Shown piece by piece: positions 56,651-64,000 of a stretch of DNA of 64,000 nucleotides. The position numbers and the translations under genes were made by a program. Below the pieces are notes generated by a model. It was given only the letters and a program-made list of their open reading frames with translations, made no database searches and had not been told where the DNA came from. Within the stretch, counting starts at the first letter, position 1, and each line of letters opens with the position of its first letter. This stretch comes from a virus: positions 64,001 through 128,000 of IMG/VR virus record IMGVR_UViG_3300025679_000001, one strand, 5' to 3'.

Positions 56651-58156
56651 TTAGATCCTTACCTGATCCCAACTGTACTCAAATCCCTCTTTGGCATAGA
56701 CCTCGCACCTGATCATAGCGTGCTTCCAGCAATAGTTGTCGTGTCTCTTCCACACTAGGTCGTCGACGAGGTCGTAGAAGTGGCAGACGTCCTTGCCCTC
56801 CATCTTCCTGATCCCCCTGCCGACGCTCTGCAGGACCCTGATGCTCTGCTTCATCGGGAAGCCGAAGACCACGTTCCTGATGTTGTTGACACTCATTCCT
56901 TCTGAGAACGTGCCGAGTGACGCCCAGACCTGGTTGTCGTCGCTGACCTCCATGAGCTTCTGGATGGCGATTCGCTCGTCCCCGCCTACAGCCCCGTAAA
57001 CCAGCGAGACGTTCTTGTGAGGGAACAACTCCTTGGCCCTCTCGTACATCGGGATCCCGAACGCCTCGTTCCTGTTGAAGAGTATGAGGGTGTTTCCCTC
57101 GAGCGTGTCGATGAGCTTCAAGATGAAGTTGCGGCGGCGCTCGTGAGTGATGACATGTTCCACCTCCTCCGAGTAGTCCATAGGACGAGGGTTGCCCCGC
57201 TCGTTGGTGCCGAACTTGGCGCACAGCTTCTTGTCCTCGTCAGGGTAGACCAGCCTCGTCATGTGGAACACTGGCTTCGCGACGGTCCCGTCCGCGATCC
57301 TCTCCGCGTTCGAGCTGACGCGGACGATCGGCCCGAAGATCCCTTTGAGGATCATGGCGTTGACCTTGGACCCGTCGAGAGTTCCGGTGAACCCGAAGCG
57401 GTAACGGTTGTTCTTCCACATCTCTGCGATCTTGATGAACGCTCCGGAGTCCCACGAGTGTGCCTCGTCTGCGATGATGCAGCCGAAGTTTTCGAACCAC
57501 TTCTGATCAGCGTTCTGCGCGCTCTGCCAGGTGGAGACCAACACTTCAGACTCGACGCCGGTCGCCCGTGTGTCTCCGTCGCCGACGCCCTTGACTATCG
57601 TCTCACCGTCGGAGTATTCTTCTATGTCGTCCACGGCCTGCTTCACCAGGTTTGTTCTGGTCGTCAGGACTAGTGTCGGCTTGTTAGTCTTCTCAGCGTA
57701 CCAGCGGGCCAGCAGGTAGATCATCAGGGTCTTGCCGGAGCTCGTGGAACTGAGGAAAACGTGACGCTCGCCCCTCACCGCTTGAAGGAAGGCGTCGTGC
57801 TGGTAGTCCCTCACCGTCTTGTCGTTGGCCTTAAGAGCGCTGGAGGCCCACGCTGCGAGAAAGTCGTCCGACTCACCTGAGCCGACAGGGACCAATCCCT
57901 TCTCGAAGTGGACAGTGTAGCGCCGCGCACGGCAAAACTCGTAGATCTCGCTGATGAGCCCCCTGTACATGATAGGCTTCATCGGCTTGAACAGTTCGAT
58001 CTTTCCGTCCCAGAAACCGGCCCTCACTTTAGGGTGCCACTTAGCGTTAGGGATCTCGTACTTAAACTCGTCAGCCAGCTCTTGGGCTATGGAGGGCTCA
58101 GTGACGATCTTAACGTGGACCTCGTTCACCCCGAATACGTTTACGTCGCGCAGCAT
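56651..58156 (-). CDS. uvsW: UvsW helicase
   Basis: 501 aa (T4 503) from ATG 58156 (AGAGGG 8 nt upstream). Walker A STSSGKTLMI, IIADEAHSWDS, FGFTGTLDG and LQSVGRGIRKMEG are the SF2 helicase motifs. Unwinds R-loops and branched DNA, switching origin to recombination-dependent replication late. A CATAAATA late-like promoter lies at 58180-58187, fitting late expression. Confidence 0.95.
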   Translation of the reverse strand: MLRDVNVFGVNEVHVKIVTEPSIAQELADEFKYEIPNAKWHPKVRAGFWDGKIELFKPMKPIMYRGLISEIYEFCRARRYTVHFEKGLVPVGSGESDDFLAAWASSALKANDKTVRDYQHDAFLQAVRGERHVFLSSTSSGKTLMIYLLARWYAEKTNKPTLVLTTRTNLVKQAVDDIEEYSDGETIVKGVGDGDTRATGVESEVLVSTWQSAQNADQKWFENFGCIIADEAHSWDSGAFIKIAEMWKNNRYRFGFTGTLDGSKVNAMILKGIFGPIVRVSSNAERIADGTVAKPVFHMTRLVYPDEDKKLCAKFGTNERGNPRPMDYSEEVEHVITHERRRNFILKLIDTLEGNTLILFNRNEAFGIPMYERAKELFPHKNVSLVYGAVGGDERIAIQKLMEVSDDNQVWASLGTFSEGMSVNNIRNVVFGFPMKQSIRVLQSVGRGIRKMEGKDVCHFYDLVDDLVWKRHDNYCWKHAMIRCEVYAKEGFEYSWDQVRI

Positions 58157-58179
58157 CACTAACACCCTCTTACGGTGTT

Positions 58180-58187
58180 ATTTATGC
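58180..58187 (-). promoter_or_regulatory. Late-like promoter of uvsW
   Basis: GGCATAAATAAC on the minus strand, one base off TATAAATA. Confidence 0.6.
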
Positions 58188-58205
58188 CTCGTTAAAACGG
58201 TCTAT

Positions 58206-58616
58206 TCAGTGCAGCTTCTTGTTCTTCATCTCAGTGAGGTCGAGGGCTGCCATCTGCGCTGCCAGCATCTCACCCGACTTTATGAGAACTGACCTGAAGC
58301 CGGAGATGCTGTTCTCGTCGAAACACTTGCTGACATTCTCCACCAAGGTGTCCATAGAGTCAATGCAGGCCTGAAACTCTTTGCCGCGCGGGTCGTTCGA
58401 CAAGAACTTCTTCAGGTTCTCGACCATTTCTACCTGCTCTCGAACGGCATCCTTAGCCCTGACCAGCAGCTGGGACGTGAGCGACTGGAACTGCTTCTCG
58501 TCCTCCAGCTGTATCTTTTTCAGCTCGGCCGGGAGATCGATAATGTGACTCCACCTCTCTCCTAAGCTAGCCAGGGTGTAGATGAGTAACTGCTTGATCT
58601 CTGGGTTTACTTTCAT
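58206..58616 (-). CDS. Hypothetical helical protein
   Basis: 136 aa from ATG 58616 (MKVNPEIKQLLIYTLASLGE...), GAGAGAG upstream. All-helical with an HIIDLPAELKKIQLEDEKQF coil. Lies between the tail-tube-like gene and uvsW; a chaperone or regulatory role is possible. Not recognised. Confidence 0.65.
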   Translation of the reverse strand: MKVNPEIKQLLIYTLASLGERWSHIIDLPAELKKIQLEDEKQFQSLTSQLLVRAKDAVREQVEMVENLKKFLSNDPRGKEFQACIDSMDTLVENVSKCFDENSISGFRSVLIKSGEMLAAQMAALDLTEMKNKKLH

Positions 58617-58648
58617 GGCACTCTCTCTAACACACTCACTGGAGGATG

Positions 58649-59191
58649 TCAACTGCCTGAAACTGTGCCGCCCTTGGTCGAGACGAGGGTAAAGTGCCTG
58701 AACACGAACGAGGCCGAGACGTCCATGGGAACTATCCCGCTGTTGCGGGTGGTGAACGTGAGGTCCGAGATCGAGGTTATCCACGCGTCCTGGAACGTGA
58801 ACGTGATGTTGGGGTTGGAGGCTGAGTCTTCTATGATCACTGATATGTCTGAGAGGACGCCGGAGCCGGTGATTCCCTGCGCCCTCAGCGCGGCGAACTG
58901 CGAGTACGAGTTCGGGTAGGTGAGGCCCACCGCCCAGTTGTAGAGCTCCATGTAGTTCTTTAGGTCCTCGTCCACTTTGAACTGGACGTCTAGGGTTCCC
59001 CTGGTGAGGGACTCTCCCGGGAGCGGGATGTTGTCGAGCTCAGTCTGAAAGTTGGCTTGTCCGACGCGTATCGACGGGATCACGATGTCCTGAAGAAGGA
59101 ACACCGTCGTCGGAGCCCTCCTCAGCACCATCCTGGCGCCGTTCTGCGGAAGCCCGTTGATGTTGAGAGGTTGGCTGGAGAGAGCCGTCAT
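58649..59191 (-). CDS. Tail tube-like structural protein
   Basis: 180 aa. The beta-rich sequence with PSIRVGQANFQTELDNIPLP, LDVQFKVDEDLKNYMELYNW and FQDAWITSISDLTFTTRNSG fits the fold shared by tail-tube, tube-initiator and related tail proteins of T4-like phages. The exact T4 counterpart is uncertain. Confidence 0.65.
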   Translation of the reverse strand: MTALSSQPLNINGLPQNGARMVLRRAPTTVFLLQDIVIPSIRVGQANFQTELDNIPLPGESLTRGTLDVQFKVDEDLKNYMELYNWAVGLTYPNSYSQFAALRAQGITGSGVLSDISVIIEDSASNPNITFTFQDAWITSISDLTFTTRNSGIVPMDVSASFVFRHFTLVSTKGGTVSGS

Positions 59192-59661
59192 TTAGCCTCG
59201 CTCTGCGTAGGCTGCTTGACTGCTATAGTCTGAGTCGTCCAGAAGAGCGGTCCCCAGCAGTCGTGGTAGAACGTGATCATCATCGGTGAGTCCTTGAACG
59301 TCGACGGCGCAGCCATCACGACGGTGGACTCCCAGGACCCTACGGTCCTCGTGCGCTTGACTTCTTCTCCAGAGAATGGGGTGAAGACGTCGAACTGCGT
59401 CCAGTACTTCCTCGCGGTGTTGACCGACCAGACTGAGGCGACGATCTTGCAGTCTCTCACCTTGTCGTAGAGAAACGTGATCTCTACGCGATCGTCGACG
59501 GTGGCCTTCCTAGAGACGATCTCGAAGTTCTTGATCACTGGAAAGTAATCCCCTTCATAATTCCCTATGTTAGGAATCATCACGGTGAGCGCTAGAAGAA
59601 TCGGGAACACCGCCCATTGGACTACGAAGTTCTTGACTGCTAGCGACACGATTGCTTTCAT
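59188..59661 (-). CDS. Membrane-anchored hypothetical protein
   Basis: 157 aa from ATG 59661 (coupled ATGA). N-terminal transmembrane helix VVQWAVFPILLALTVMIPNI, then a beta-rich domain (RVEITFLYDKVRDCKIVASV). It is paired with the holin-like gene, so a lysis or envelope role is possible. Confidence 0.6.
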   Translation of the reverse strand: MKAIVSLAVKNFVVQWAVFPILLALTVMIPNIGNYEGDYFPVIKNFEIVSRKATVDDRVEITFLYDKVRDCKIVASVWSVNTARKYWTQFDVFTPFSGEEVKRTRTVGSWESTVVMAAPSTFKDSPMMITFYHDCWGPLFWTTQTIAVKQPTQSEAK

Positions 59662-60044
59662 TCTGCTTTTTTCTCTATCCTGATCTCCGAGAAGCGTGTC
59701 CAGATGTCGTCGAAGACGCCGAGTACCGAGACGCCGAGGAACGCAAGCACCAGAGTGTTGACCCTCCACAGTGAGTCCGCCGATGCTATCTCAGCGATGC
59801 CTGGGACCTGAATGCCGTTACCGAATATAGCTACTCCCATTCCAGCCGCGACTGTGATGAGACCCTTCTTAAGAGGGTTTTGGGCGACCGACCACCTGAG
59901 CAGGCCGCCGATCAGACCGATGATCGCCGCGCCGACTGGGTCCGGCGGGAGCCACGTGATCGGCAACAGCGCTGCCGCCAGGACGATAGCGGCTTGCCAG
60001 GTGTTCTTGACTATGATAACTGAGATAGATCCGAGCAAGCTCAA
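59658..60044 (-). CDS. Holin-like membrane protein
   Basis: 128 aa from TTG 60044 (AGGGGGAAG upstream). Three or four hydrophobic segments (TWQAAIVLAAALLPITWLPP, GAAIIGLIGGLLRWSV, LVLAFLGVSVLGVFDDIW) with KKGLITVAAGMG. This resembles phage holin families. Late-like CATAAATA at 60073-60080. The endolysin is 58 kb away in this window. Confidence 0.6.
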   Translation of the reverse strand: MSLLGSISVIIVKNTWQAAIVLAAALLPITWLPPDPVGAAIIGLIGGLLRWSVAQNPLKKGLITVAAGMGVAIFGNGIQVPGIAEIASADSLWRVNTLVLAFLGVSVLGVFDDIWTRFSEIRIEKKAE

Positions 60045-60082
60045 TTCGACTTCCCCCTAACGGTGTGTGAGCTATTTATGGA

Positions 60083-60111
60083 TTGACAGAATCACGAGAA
60101 TGATGTATTGT
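60083..60111 (+). promoter_or_regulatory. Plus-strand promoter of the AT-rich moron
   Basis: TTGACA-N17-TATTGT; the start codon of the next gene must lie after about 60118. Confidence 0.75.
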
Positions 60112-60132
60112 TTGGATCATTCTGAGGGTGAG

Positions 60133-60441
60133 ATGAAAAAACATTTGGGACAGACGATTGAATTATTTCCACCGACACTGGCGTATCCGACCCCCAAAGG
60201 TGTAAAGGCTGGAATATATGATGACGAAGTAGTTTCTATCGTCTACTACGAAAAGCCTTATTATATCGGATGGAAGTGCACTTTGTTGAAAAATGGCAAG
60301 CTCGAACACCCAGCATACAAAAGACCGCTGAAGTCAAATGATCCGCGCCTTTTCAAACCAAAAGGTGCCAACAAACTGTCAGATCCAACAGCAATGATCA
60401 AGAAAGACTCTCATTGGAGCTTCAAGAGAGCTCCATTATGA
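60133..60441 (+). CDS. Hypothetical AT-rich moron protein
   Basis: 102 aa from ATG 60133 (GAGGGTGAG upstream); earlier ATGs lie within the promoter. MKKHLGQTIELFPPTLAYPT then KAGIYDDEVVSIVYYEKPYY. Composition is clearly more AT-rich than the flanking late genes and it runs against them, so it was probably acquired. Function unknown. Confidence 0.7.
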   Translation: MKKHLGQTIELFPPTLAYPTPKGVKAGIYDDEVVSIVYYEKPYYIGWKCTLLKNGKLEHPAYKRPLKSNDPRLFKPKGANKLSDPTAMIKKDSHWSFKRAPL

Positions 60442-60737
60442 GTAACGTGAGTCATCCTACGATCAAGAAGGAATCAAAAGAAGTCAGCGCAGCGAACTGG
60501 GAGATGTTCGACGATCTTCCTGTTGAGCTCAAACGAGTCCTGGCGTCGTCTCCGTTCAACTGGAGCGTGAGAGCTTTTCATGTTCTGTACTTTATCAACA
60601 AAATGCACGTGAACCGGATCGTGGACCTGATCATACACTTAGACGACATTGCCTCTAACGACTGGATCTGTAAGGACGACTCACCGTGCCTGCTGACCAG
60701 CGTGCCTGTATTGAGAAGTCGATACAGGACTGCTTAA
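60438..60737 (+). CDS. Hypothetical moron partner protein
   Basis: 99 aa from ATG 60438 (ATGA overlap with the previous gene). NWEMFDDLPVELKRVLASSP and FNWSVRAFHVLYFINK recall short bacterial proteins of DUF6525 style, but I am not sure. Convergent with the HNH gene, overlapping 4 nt. Confidence 0.6.
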   Translation: MSNVSHPTIKKESKEVSAANWEMFDDLPVELKRVLASSPFNWSVRAFHVLYFINKMHVNRIVDLIIHLDDIASNDWICKDDSPCLLTSVPVLRSRYRTA

Positions 60738-61501
60738 ACGTTCTCATTCGCTCTCTTGTTATCCCAGTACTTCTTGCGAGCTTCGGCCATCTTCTTCTTA
60801 GTTTCTTCTGAACGGGTCTTACCGACCCAGTGAGAACCGAAACCAGAAGCCACGATCTTGGCTTTGTGGGCCTCGGAGAGAGGTTTTCCAGTGAGAGCAA
60901 CAGAGATCTTCTCGCCTCTGGCGGCCATAGTCTCTGGCGTCATCACGTCCGCGTGCTTCTTTCCTGTCATGCCGGTATGGCGACCCTCGGCGTGGGCCAA
61001 CTTGAGGGACTCTGCTCTCTTTGCTTTAGTGGCGTCTGACGGCTTGACGCCGAGATGTGCTTGACGGAGAGCTTCCTTGTGCTCGTCGGAGAACTTGACG
61101 CCCTTCTTAGTGGCTGAGATCTTGGCGCCTCTGCTAAGATCTCCACGAACTGCTTCTGAGAGTGCTTTTCTAGCTCTCTCATATTCTAATGGTGACCAAG
61201 ATCTCCTACCACCTGCAGTAGTAGCCATGTTATTAAGGGCATACAGCATCTTTTTCTGATGTTTCCCTGAGGTGAACTTAATCAGCAACCAATGACACAC
61301 GAAATGTTCTTTTGCCGTAAGAAGAACAGTGTCTTGATTCGGCTCAAACAATGCCAATGGATAGATGTGATGAGACTCAAAATAGAGGTTAGAACTTTTC
61401 ACCCTAGACTGAAACAACGCTTGGTGAATGATTCTAAAGTACTTTCTCATGTACTTGTTGTCGGCGAATACGTTTGCGAAATTCTCAAGTTTTTCTTTCA
61501 T
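60734..61501 (-). CDS. HNH homing endonuclease with NUMOD3 repeats
   Basis: 255 aa. HNH core FESHHIYPLALFEPNQDTVL...EHFVCHWLL, then repeated NUMOD3-like modules (KKGVKFSDEHKEALRQAH, GKPLSEAHKAKIVA, GKTRSEETKKKMAEAR). A mobile free-standing endonuclease sitting immediately 3' of the capsid gene, a common insertion spot. Confidence 0.88.
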   Translation of the reverse strand: MKEKLENFANVFADNKYMRKYFRIIHQALFQSRVKSSNLYFESHHIYPLALFEPNQDTVLLTAKEHFVCHWLLIKFTSGKHQKKMLYALNNMATTAGGRRSWSPLEYERARKALSEAVRGDLSRGAKISATKKGVKFSDEHKEALRQAHLGVKPSDATKAKRAESLKLAHAEGRHTGMTGKKHADVMTPETMAARGEKISVALTGKPLSEAHKAKIVASGFGSHWVGKTRSEETKKKMAEARKKYWDNKRANENV

Positions 61502-61513
61502 ACATCATCCTAT

Positions 61514-61544
61514 AAAAAAAACTCCGGGGAAGTAAACCCCGGAG
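61514..61544 (-). terminator. Terminator of gene 23
   Basis: CTCCGGGG/CCCCGGAG with TTTACTT loop, then eight T on the minus strand. Confidence 0.93.
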
Positions 61545-61579
61545 CTATTTAACAGACAATTATGACTGAATTGTGTCTT

Positions 61580-62947
61580 TTAAAGGATGTTGTCGATCAG
61601 GATACGCCTATAATAAAGGTTGGAGTCCTTGGTGAGGGTCAGTGCCATGTTGCCGACCGCACCGTTCTGCCTGCCCAGAGAGAATGGGTTCTGAGCCATC
61701 GCATACCTTGTCTTGAAGGCGATGTTCGGCTGGTGGGTTGCAGGATCGACGACCCTTGAGAATTGCAGCGGAACGTAAGGGCAGTAGTAGATGCCGGCGT
61801 CCATCGGGCCTGTGCCCTTATAGCCGAGAGTCAGGTAGTTGCCCGTGGTGTATGGGTCGATGTAGACCCTGTAGCGCTTCATTGCGACTCCGGCGAATGT
61901 GTTGCCGGTGTCGTCGACCGCCAAGCCTTCGTTGTTGAGGGCAGGTGTGTAGTCGAGGACTCCCGCCATCTGGAGGGCGGATGCCACGTTGGACGAGCAG
62001 ATGATGATGTTAGCCTTACCGCGCCTAGTGTCCTTCGCGACTTGGTTAGCTTCGAGGTCGAGGAAGAAGCAGAGGCCTTTCAGCTTTTCACCCAGCCACC
62101 TACCGTTGGAGTCGGTGTCGAGGTCGAAGCGTCCGACCGTGGTCGTGCCAGTGGTCGCACCGCGTACGGCGGTGATGTTGATCGTGCGGATGAGTTCGCG
62201 GTTGATGTCGGAGACGATCTCAGTGGAGAGGATCTCGGAGAGGAGCTTTTCAGCGTCCATACCGTGAACCTTCTGAAGGTCGTGCGCGAGTTCTACCGAG
62301 TATTGAGCCTTGAGTGCGCGGCCACCAGGAGAGACCGTCATACGGTCGATGGTGAACGACATTTCAGGGAACGCTGCGGTGTTAGAACCGAGGGACTCGA
62401 GCGATGACGTTGACATTCCAGCGCCATAGTTGTAGAGGCCAGACTGCGCGAGGTTAGAGGTGGTGGTCGAGTTACCTGGGAAGGTACCGACGTTCTTGTG
62501 ACCCTGTGTGTTGGCGTTGTCCACGATGGTGGACCATGAGGTGTCCGGCTCTGCGTAGAAAGCTTCGTTACCGGAGTTGTTACCGTAGAGTGCGCGTAGG
62601 GCGAAGACCAATCCGGAAGGACCGTTCATCGGCTGAACACCTGCGATGTCGTAGGCCATGAGGTTAGGCATGGAACGACGGAGCATGGTGATCAGGATAG
62701 GATCCTGGTACTGCACCTGGCCGGAGCCGAAGTTGTTGGTCGGGGCGTCTTCGAACAGTGACATCGGAGACATACCGCGCTGAGACTTCATCTCAGAGAC
62801 AGTGTTCTCGATGATCTGTGCTAGACCACCGCGAGCCCATTCGCTCTTGATGGCTGGGAGGTTAGGAGCATCGATGATGTCCTTCCACTTCTCGACGAGC
62901 GACTGGTTGATGCCATACTCGCCAGTCTTTGCAGTTGTTGCGTCCAT
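61580..62947 (-). CDS. 23: Major capsid protein, gp23-like
   Basis: 455 aa (T4 521). FEDAPTNNFGSGQVQYQDPI, MLRRSMPNLMAYDIAGVQPM and NGPSGLVFALRALYG match gp23. In T4 the N-terminal part is removed by prohead protease gp21; that site is not certain here. Main head shell protein; late-like AATAAATA at 62989-62996. Confidence 0.97.
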   Translation of the reverse strand: MDATTAKTGEYGINQSLVEKWKDIIDAPNLPAIKSEWARGGLAQIIENTVSEMKSQRGMSPMSLFEDAPTNNFGSGQVQYQDPILITMLRRSMPNLMAYDIAGVQPMNGPSGLVFALRALYGNNSGNEAFYAEPDTSWSTIVDNANTQGHKNVGTFPGNSTTTSNLAQSGLYNYGAGMSTSSLESLGSNTAAFPEMSFTIDRMTVSPGGRALKAQYSVELAHDLQKVHGMDAEKLLSEILSTEIVSDINRELIRTINITAVRGATTGTTTVGRFDLDTDSNGRWLGEKLKGLCFFLDLEANQVAKDTRRGKANIIICSSNVASALQMAGVLDYTPALNNEGLAVDDTGNTFAGVAMKRYRVYIDPYTTGNYLTLGYKGTGPMDAGIYYCPYVPLQFSRVVDPATHQPNIAFKTRYAMAQNPFSLGRQNGAVGNMALTLTKDSNLYYRRILIDNIL

Positions 62948-62988
62948 TTTATAGTTTCTCCCTTAGGAATTTTTTTATTTCTTACTGT

Positions 62989-62996
62989 TATTTATT
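62989..62996 (-). promoter_or_regulatory. Late-like promoter of gene 23
   Basis: CGAATAAATAACAG on the minus strand, 41 nt before the start. Confidence 0.65.
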
Positions 62997-63022
62997 CGAA
63001 GGCAATCTTCACTGCCGTCGGG

Positions 63023-63775
63023 TTATTGGCGACTCTTAAAGCCCTTTAGAATGTGTGCTACCATCGGGTCACCGCTCTGAACAACCTTGGAGCCCGAAGC
63101 TCCTTCGTTGATCTCTCCGCCGTCCACTGGGTTTCTATTCTGCTCCGTGATCGGCGCCTTGAAGAGGGTCTCCTTCAGGGAGGAGAGCTTCTTCTTAAAG
63201 TCTGCGGCGTCCTTGAACCTTACGTTCTCGGCGAGCTCCTTGAGTTTAGCCGCTTGGGTGTCTGGTAGGCCGGCAGCAGCTTCTGTGACTGACTGTTCGA
63301 CCTGCCTCATCTCCTCGCGCTCGGCGAGGGCGATGTTCTGGTTGATCTGCTCGTTCAGCTTAGACGTGAGTTCCTCGTTGCGATCAGCCAGGCTCTCGAG
63401 GATGCCTTCGGCCTCTTCAGGAACTTCTAGGTTGTGCTCGACGAAGAGGTTAGCCAGACCGCCCATGAGCGACTCTGCCATGTCGACCTTCATCGAGGAC
63501 TCGATGGCAATCTCGTTCTCGCTGAGCCACTCTTCTGCTACGTAGGACACGTACCTGTCAAATGCGTCTTCCAGGAGGGCCGAAGCTTCTGTCAAGCGCT
63601 CTTCGACGATGTCGTCGATAGTAGAGTCGATCTCCTCGATCATCTGCTGGGCCTTGGCCTCTACGGCTGCCTCGAAGATCGTCCTAACGCTCTCCTTGGC
63701 TTCATCGGAGGTGTTCTCGTTGAAGAGCACCGAGAGGTCGGCGTTCTCCTCGATCTTCTTTTTTTCGTCAGCCAT
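63023..63775 (-). CDS. 22: Prohead core scaffold, gp22-like
   Basis: 250 aa (T4 269), acidic and helical (FNENTSDEAKESVRTIFEAA, VLLEDAF-type repeats, KLNEQINQNIALAEREEMRQ), directly upstream of 23 as in T4. Internal scaffold degraded during head maturation. Confidence 0.9.
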   Translation of the reverse strand: MADEKKKIEENADLSVLFNENTSDEAKESVRTIFEAAVEAKAQQMIEEIDSTIDDIVEERLTEASALLEDAFDRYVSYVAEEWLSENEIAIESSMKVDMAESLMGGLANLFVEHNLEVPEEAEGILESLADRNEELTSKLNEQINQNIALAEREEMRQVEQSVTEAAAGLPDTQAAKLKELAENVRFKDAADFKKKLSSLKETLFKAPITEQNRNPVDGGEINEGASGSKVVQSGDPMVAHILKGFKSRQ

Positions 63776-63807
63776 TGTAAGTATCTCCTATTGGAATCTG
63801 TTACGGG

Positions 63808-63815
63808 TATTTATT
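63808..63815 (-). promoter_or_regulatory. Late-like promoter of gene 22
   Basis: CAAATAAATACCC on the minus strand, 33 nt before the start. Confidence 0.6.
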
Positions 63816-63827
63816 TGTTAGTGATTT

Positions 63828-64000
63828 TTAGGCTTTGAGGCGGTACTCGGCCTTGTCGATACCAAGGTTCCGCTTCTCCCACTTATCGTAGTGTTTGGTC
63901 GCGGCCTCACCGTTCTGGTTCTTTTCTCTCTGGCCCTTGGCGAAGTGGTTTTGCTGGTTCAGAGTGGCCTTCCTGACGTAGCGCTTGAGGAGCTTGTCAG
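63828..64000 (-). CDS. Partial protein upstream of 22
   Basis: C-terminal 56 codons (DKLLKRYVRKATLNQQNHF... ending AEYRLKA) enter from the window edge. Very basic, like small head-region proteins. Not identified; it is not the gp21 C-terminus as far as I can tell. Confidence 0.6.
   Translation of the reverse strand, partial: DKLLKRYVRKATLNQQNHFAKGQREKNQNGEAATKHYDKWEKRNLGIDKAEYRLKA

Noticed and set aside
1-64000. CRISPR array, insertion sequence, integrase or rRNA
   Set aside because: No regular spaced repeats, transposase/integrase motifs or rRNA-like segments were seen; mobile genes are limited to GIY-YIG and HNH endonucleases.

Overview
The window is part of a T4-type myovirus genome. In order along the minus strand it carries recognisable homologues of prohead core gp22, major capsid gp23, UvsW, late sigma gp55, UvsY, gp47/gp46, DexA-like exonuclease, dCMP hydroxymethylase gp42, sliding clamp gp45, clamp loader gp44/gp62, RegA, DNA polymerase gp43, UvsX and helicase gp41. 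Almost every gene is on the minus strand, packed head to tail with ATGA or TAATG overlaps. Only six genes are on the plus strand. An alphaproteobacterial, probably Rhizobiales, host is inferred mainly from a phage-borne DUF1127 gene; no direct host marker was seen.

Layout: 1-2.4 kb, late genes (tandem paralogues, two-domain endolysin, coiled-coil protein) and the DUF1127 gene. 2.4-20.9 kb, an early accessory region of small genes. Many of its genes have their own TTGACA-N17-TAGATC-type promoter, and tRNA blocks are interleaved with them. 22.3-34 kb, the replication core (41, uvsX, 43, regA, 62, 44, 45), interrupted by a membrane cassette resembling TolQ/TolR or MotA/MotB. 33.7-39.8 kb, DNA-modification and nucleotide genes (two glycosyltransferases, cytosine C5 methyltransferase, dCMP deaminase, gp42, a DUF1599-like protein). 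40-51.5 kb, mixed small enzymes plus a second spread of tRNAs. 51.9-58.2 kb, recombination and late transcription (46, 47, uvsY, 55, uvsW). 58.2-64 kb, virion and membrane genes, a plus-strand AT-rich moron, an HNH endonuclease, 23 and 22.

The standout theme is translation. By eye I count about 33 tRNA genes with readable anticodons, plus several aberrant tRNA-like elements. Anticodons for all 20 amino acids are present, together with an initiator tRNA-fMet. The same window encodes peptide deformylase, an archaeal/eukaryotic-type peptidyl-tRNA hydrolase (Pth2), a class I release factor-like protein with an in-frame UGA, and a truncated class II aminoacyl-tRNA-synthetase-like protein. At 3.5-4.36 kb a roughly 810-nt noncoding, GNRA-rich structured RNA lies among the tRNAs. 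It is closed by a long-range helix, contains an internal tRNA-like domain and has its own strong promoter; it fits the description of the GOLLD class of giant phage RNAs.

Two promoter languages are visible. Host-like TTGACA-N17-TAnnnn promoters precede early genes, sRNA-like leaders and tRNA blocks. T4-type late motifs (TATAAATA and variants) precede structural genes, lysis genes, uvsW and a glycosyltransferase. Several tRNA blocks have both motifs superimposed. Polymerase, the C5 methyltransferase and a glycosyltransferase share an SLxxFF C-terminal peptide that resembles a sliding-clamp ligand, which suggests fork-coupled DNA modification. All calls are from reading the sequence; no database search was run.
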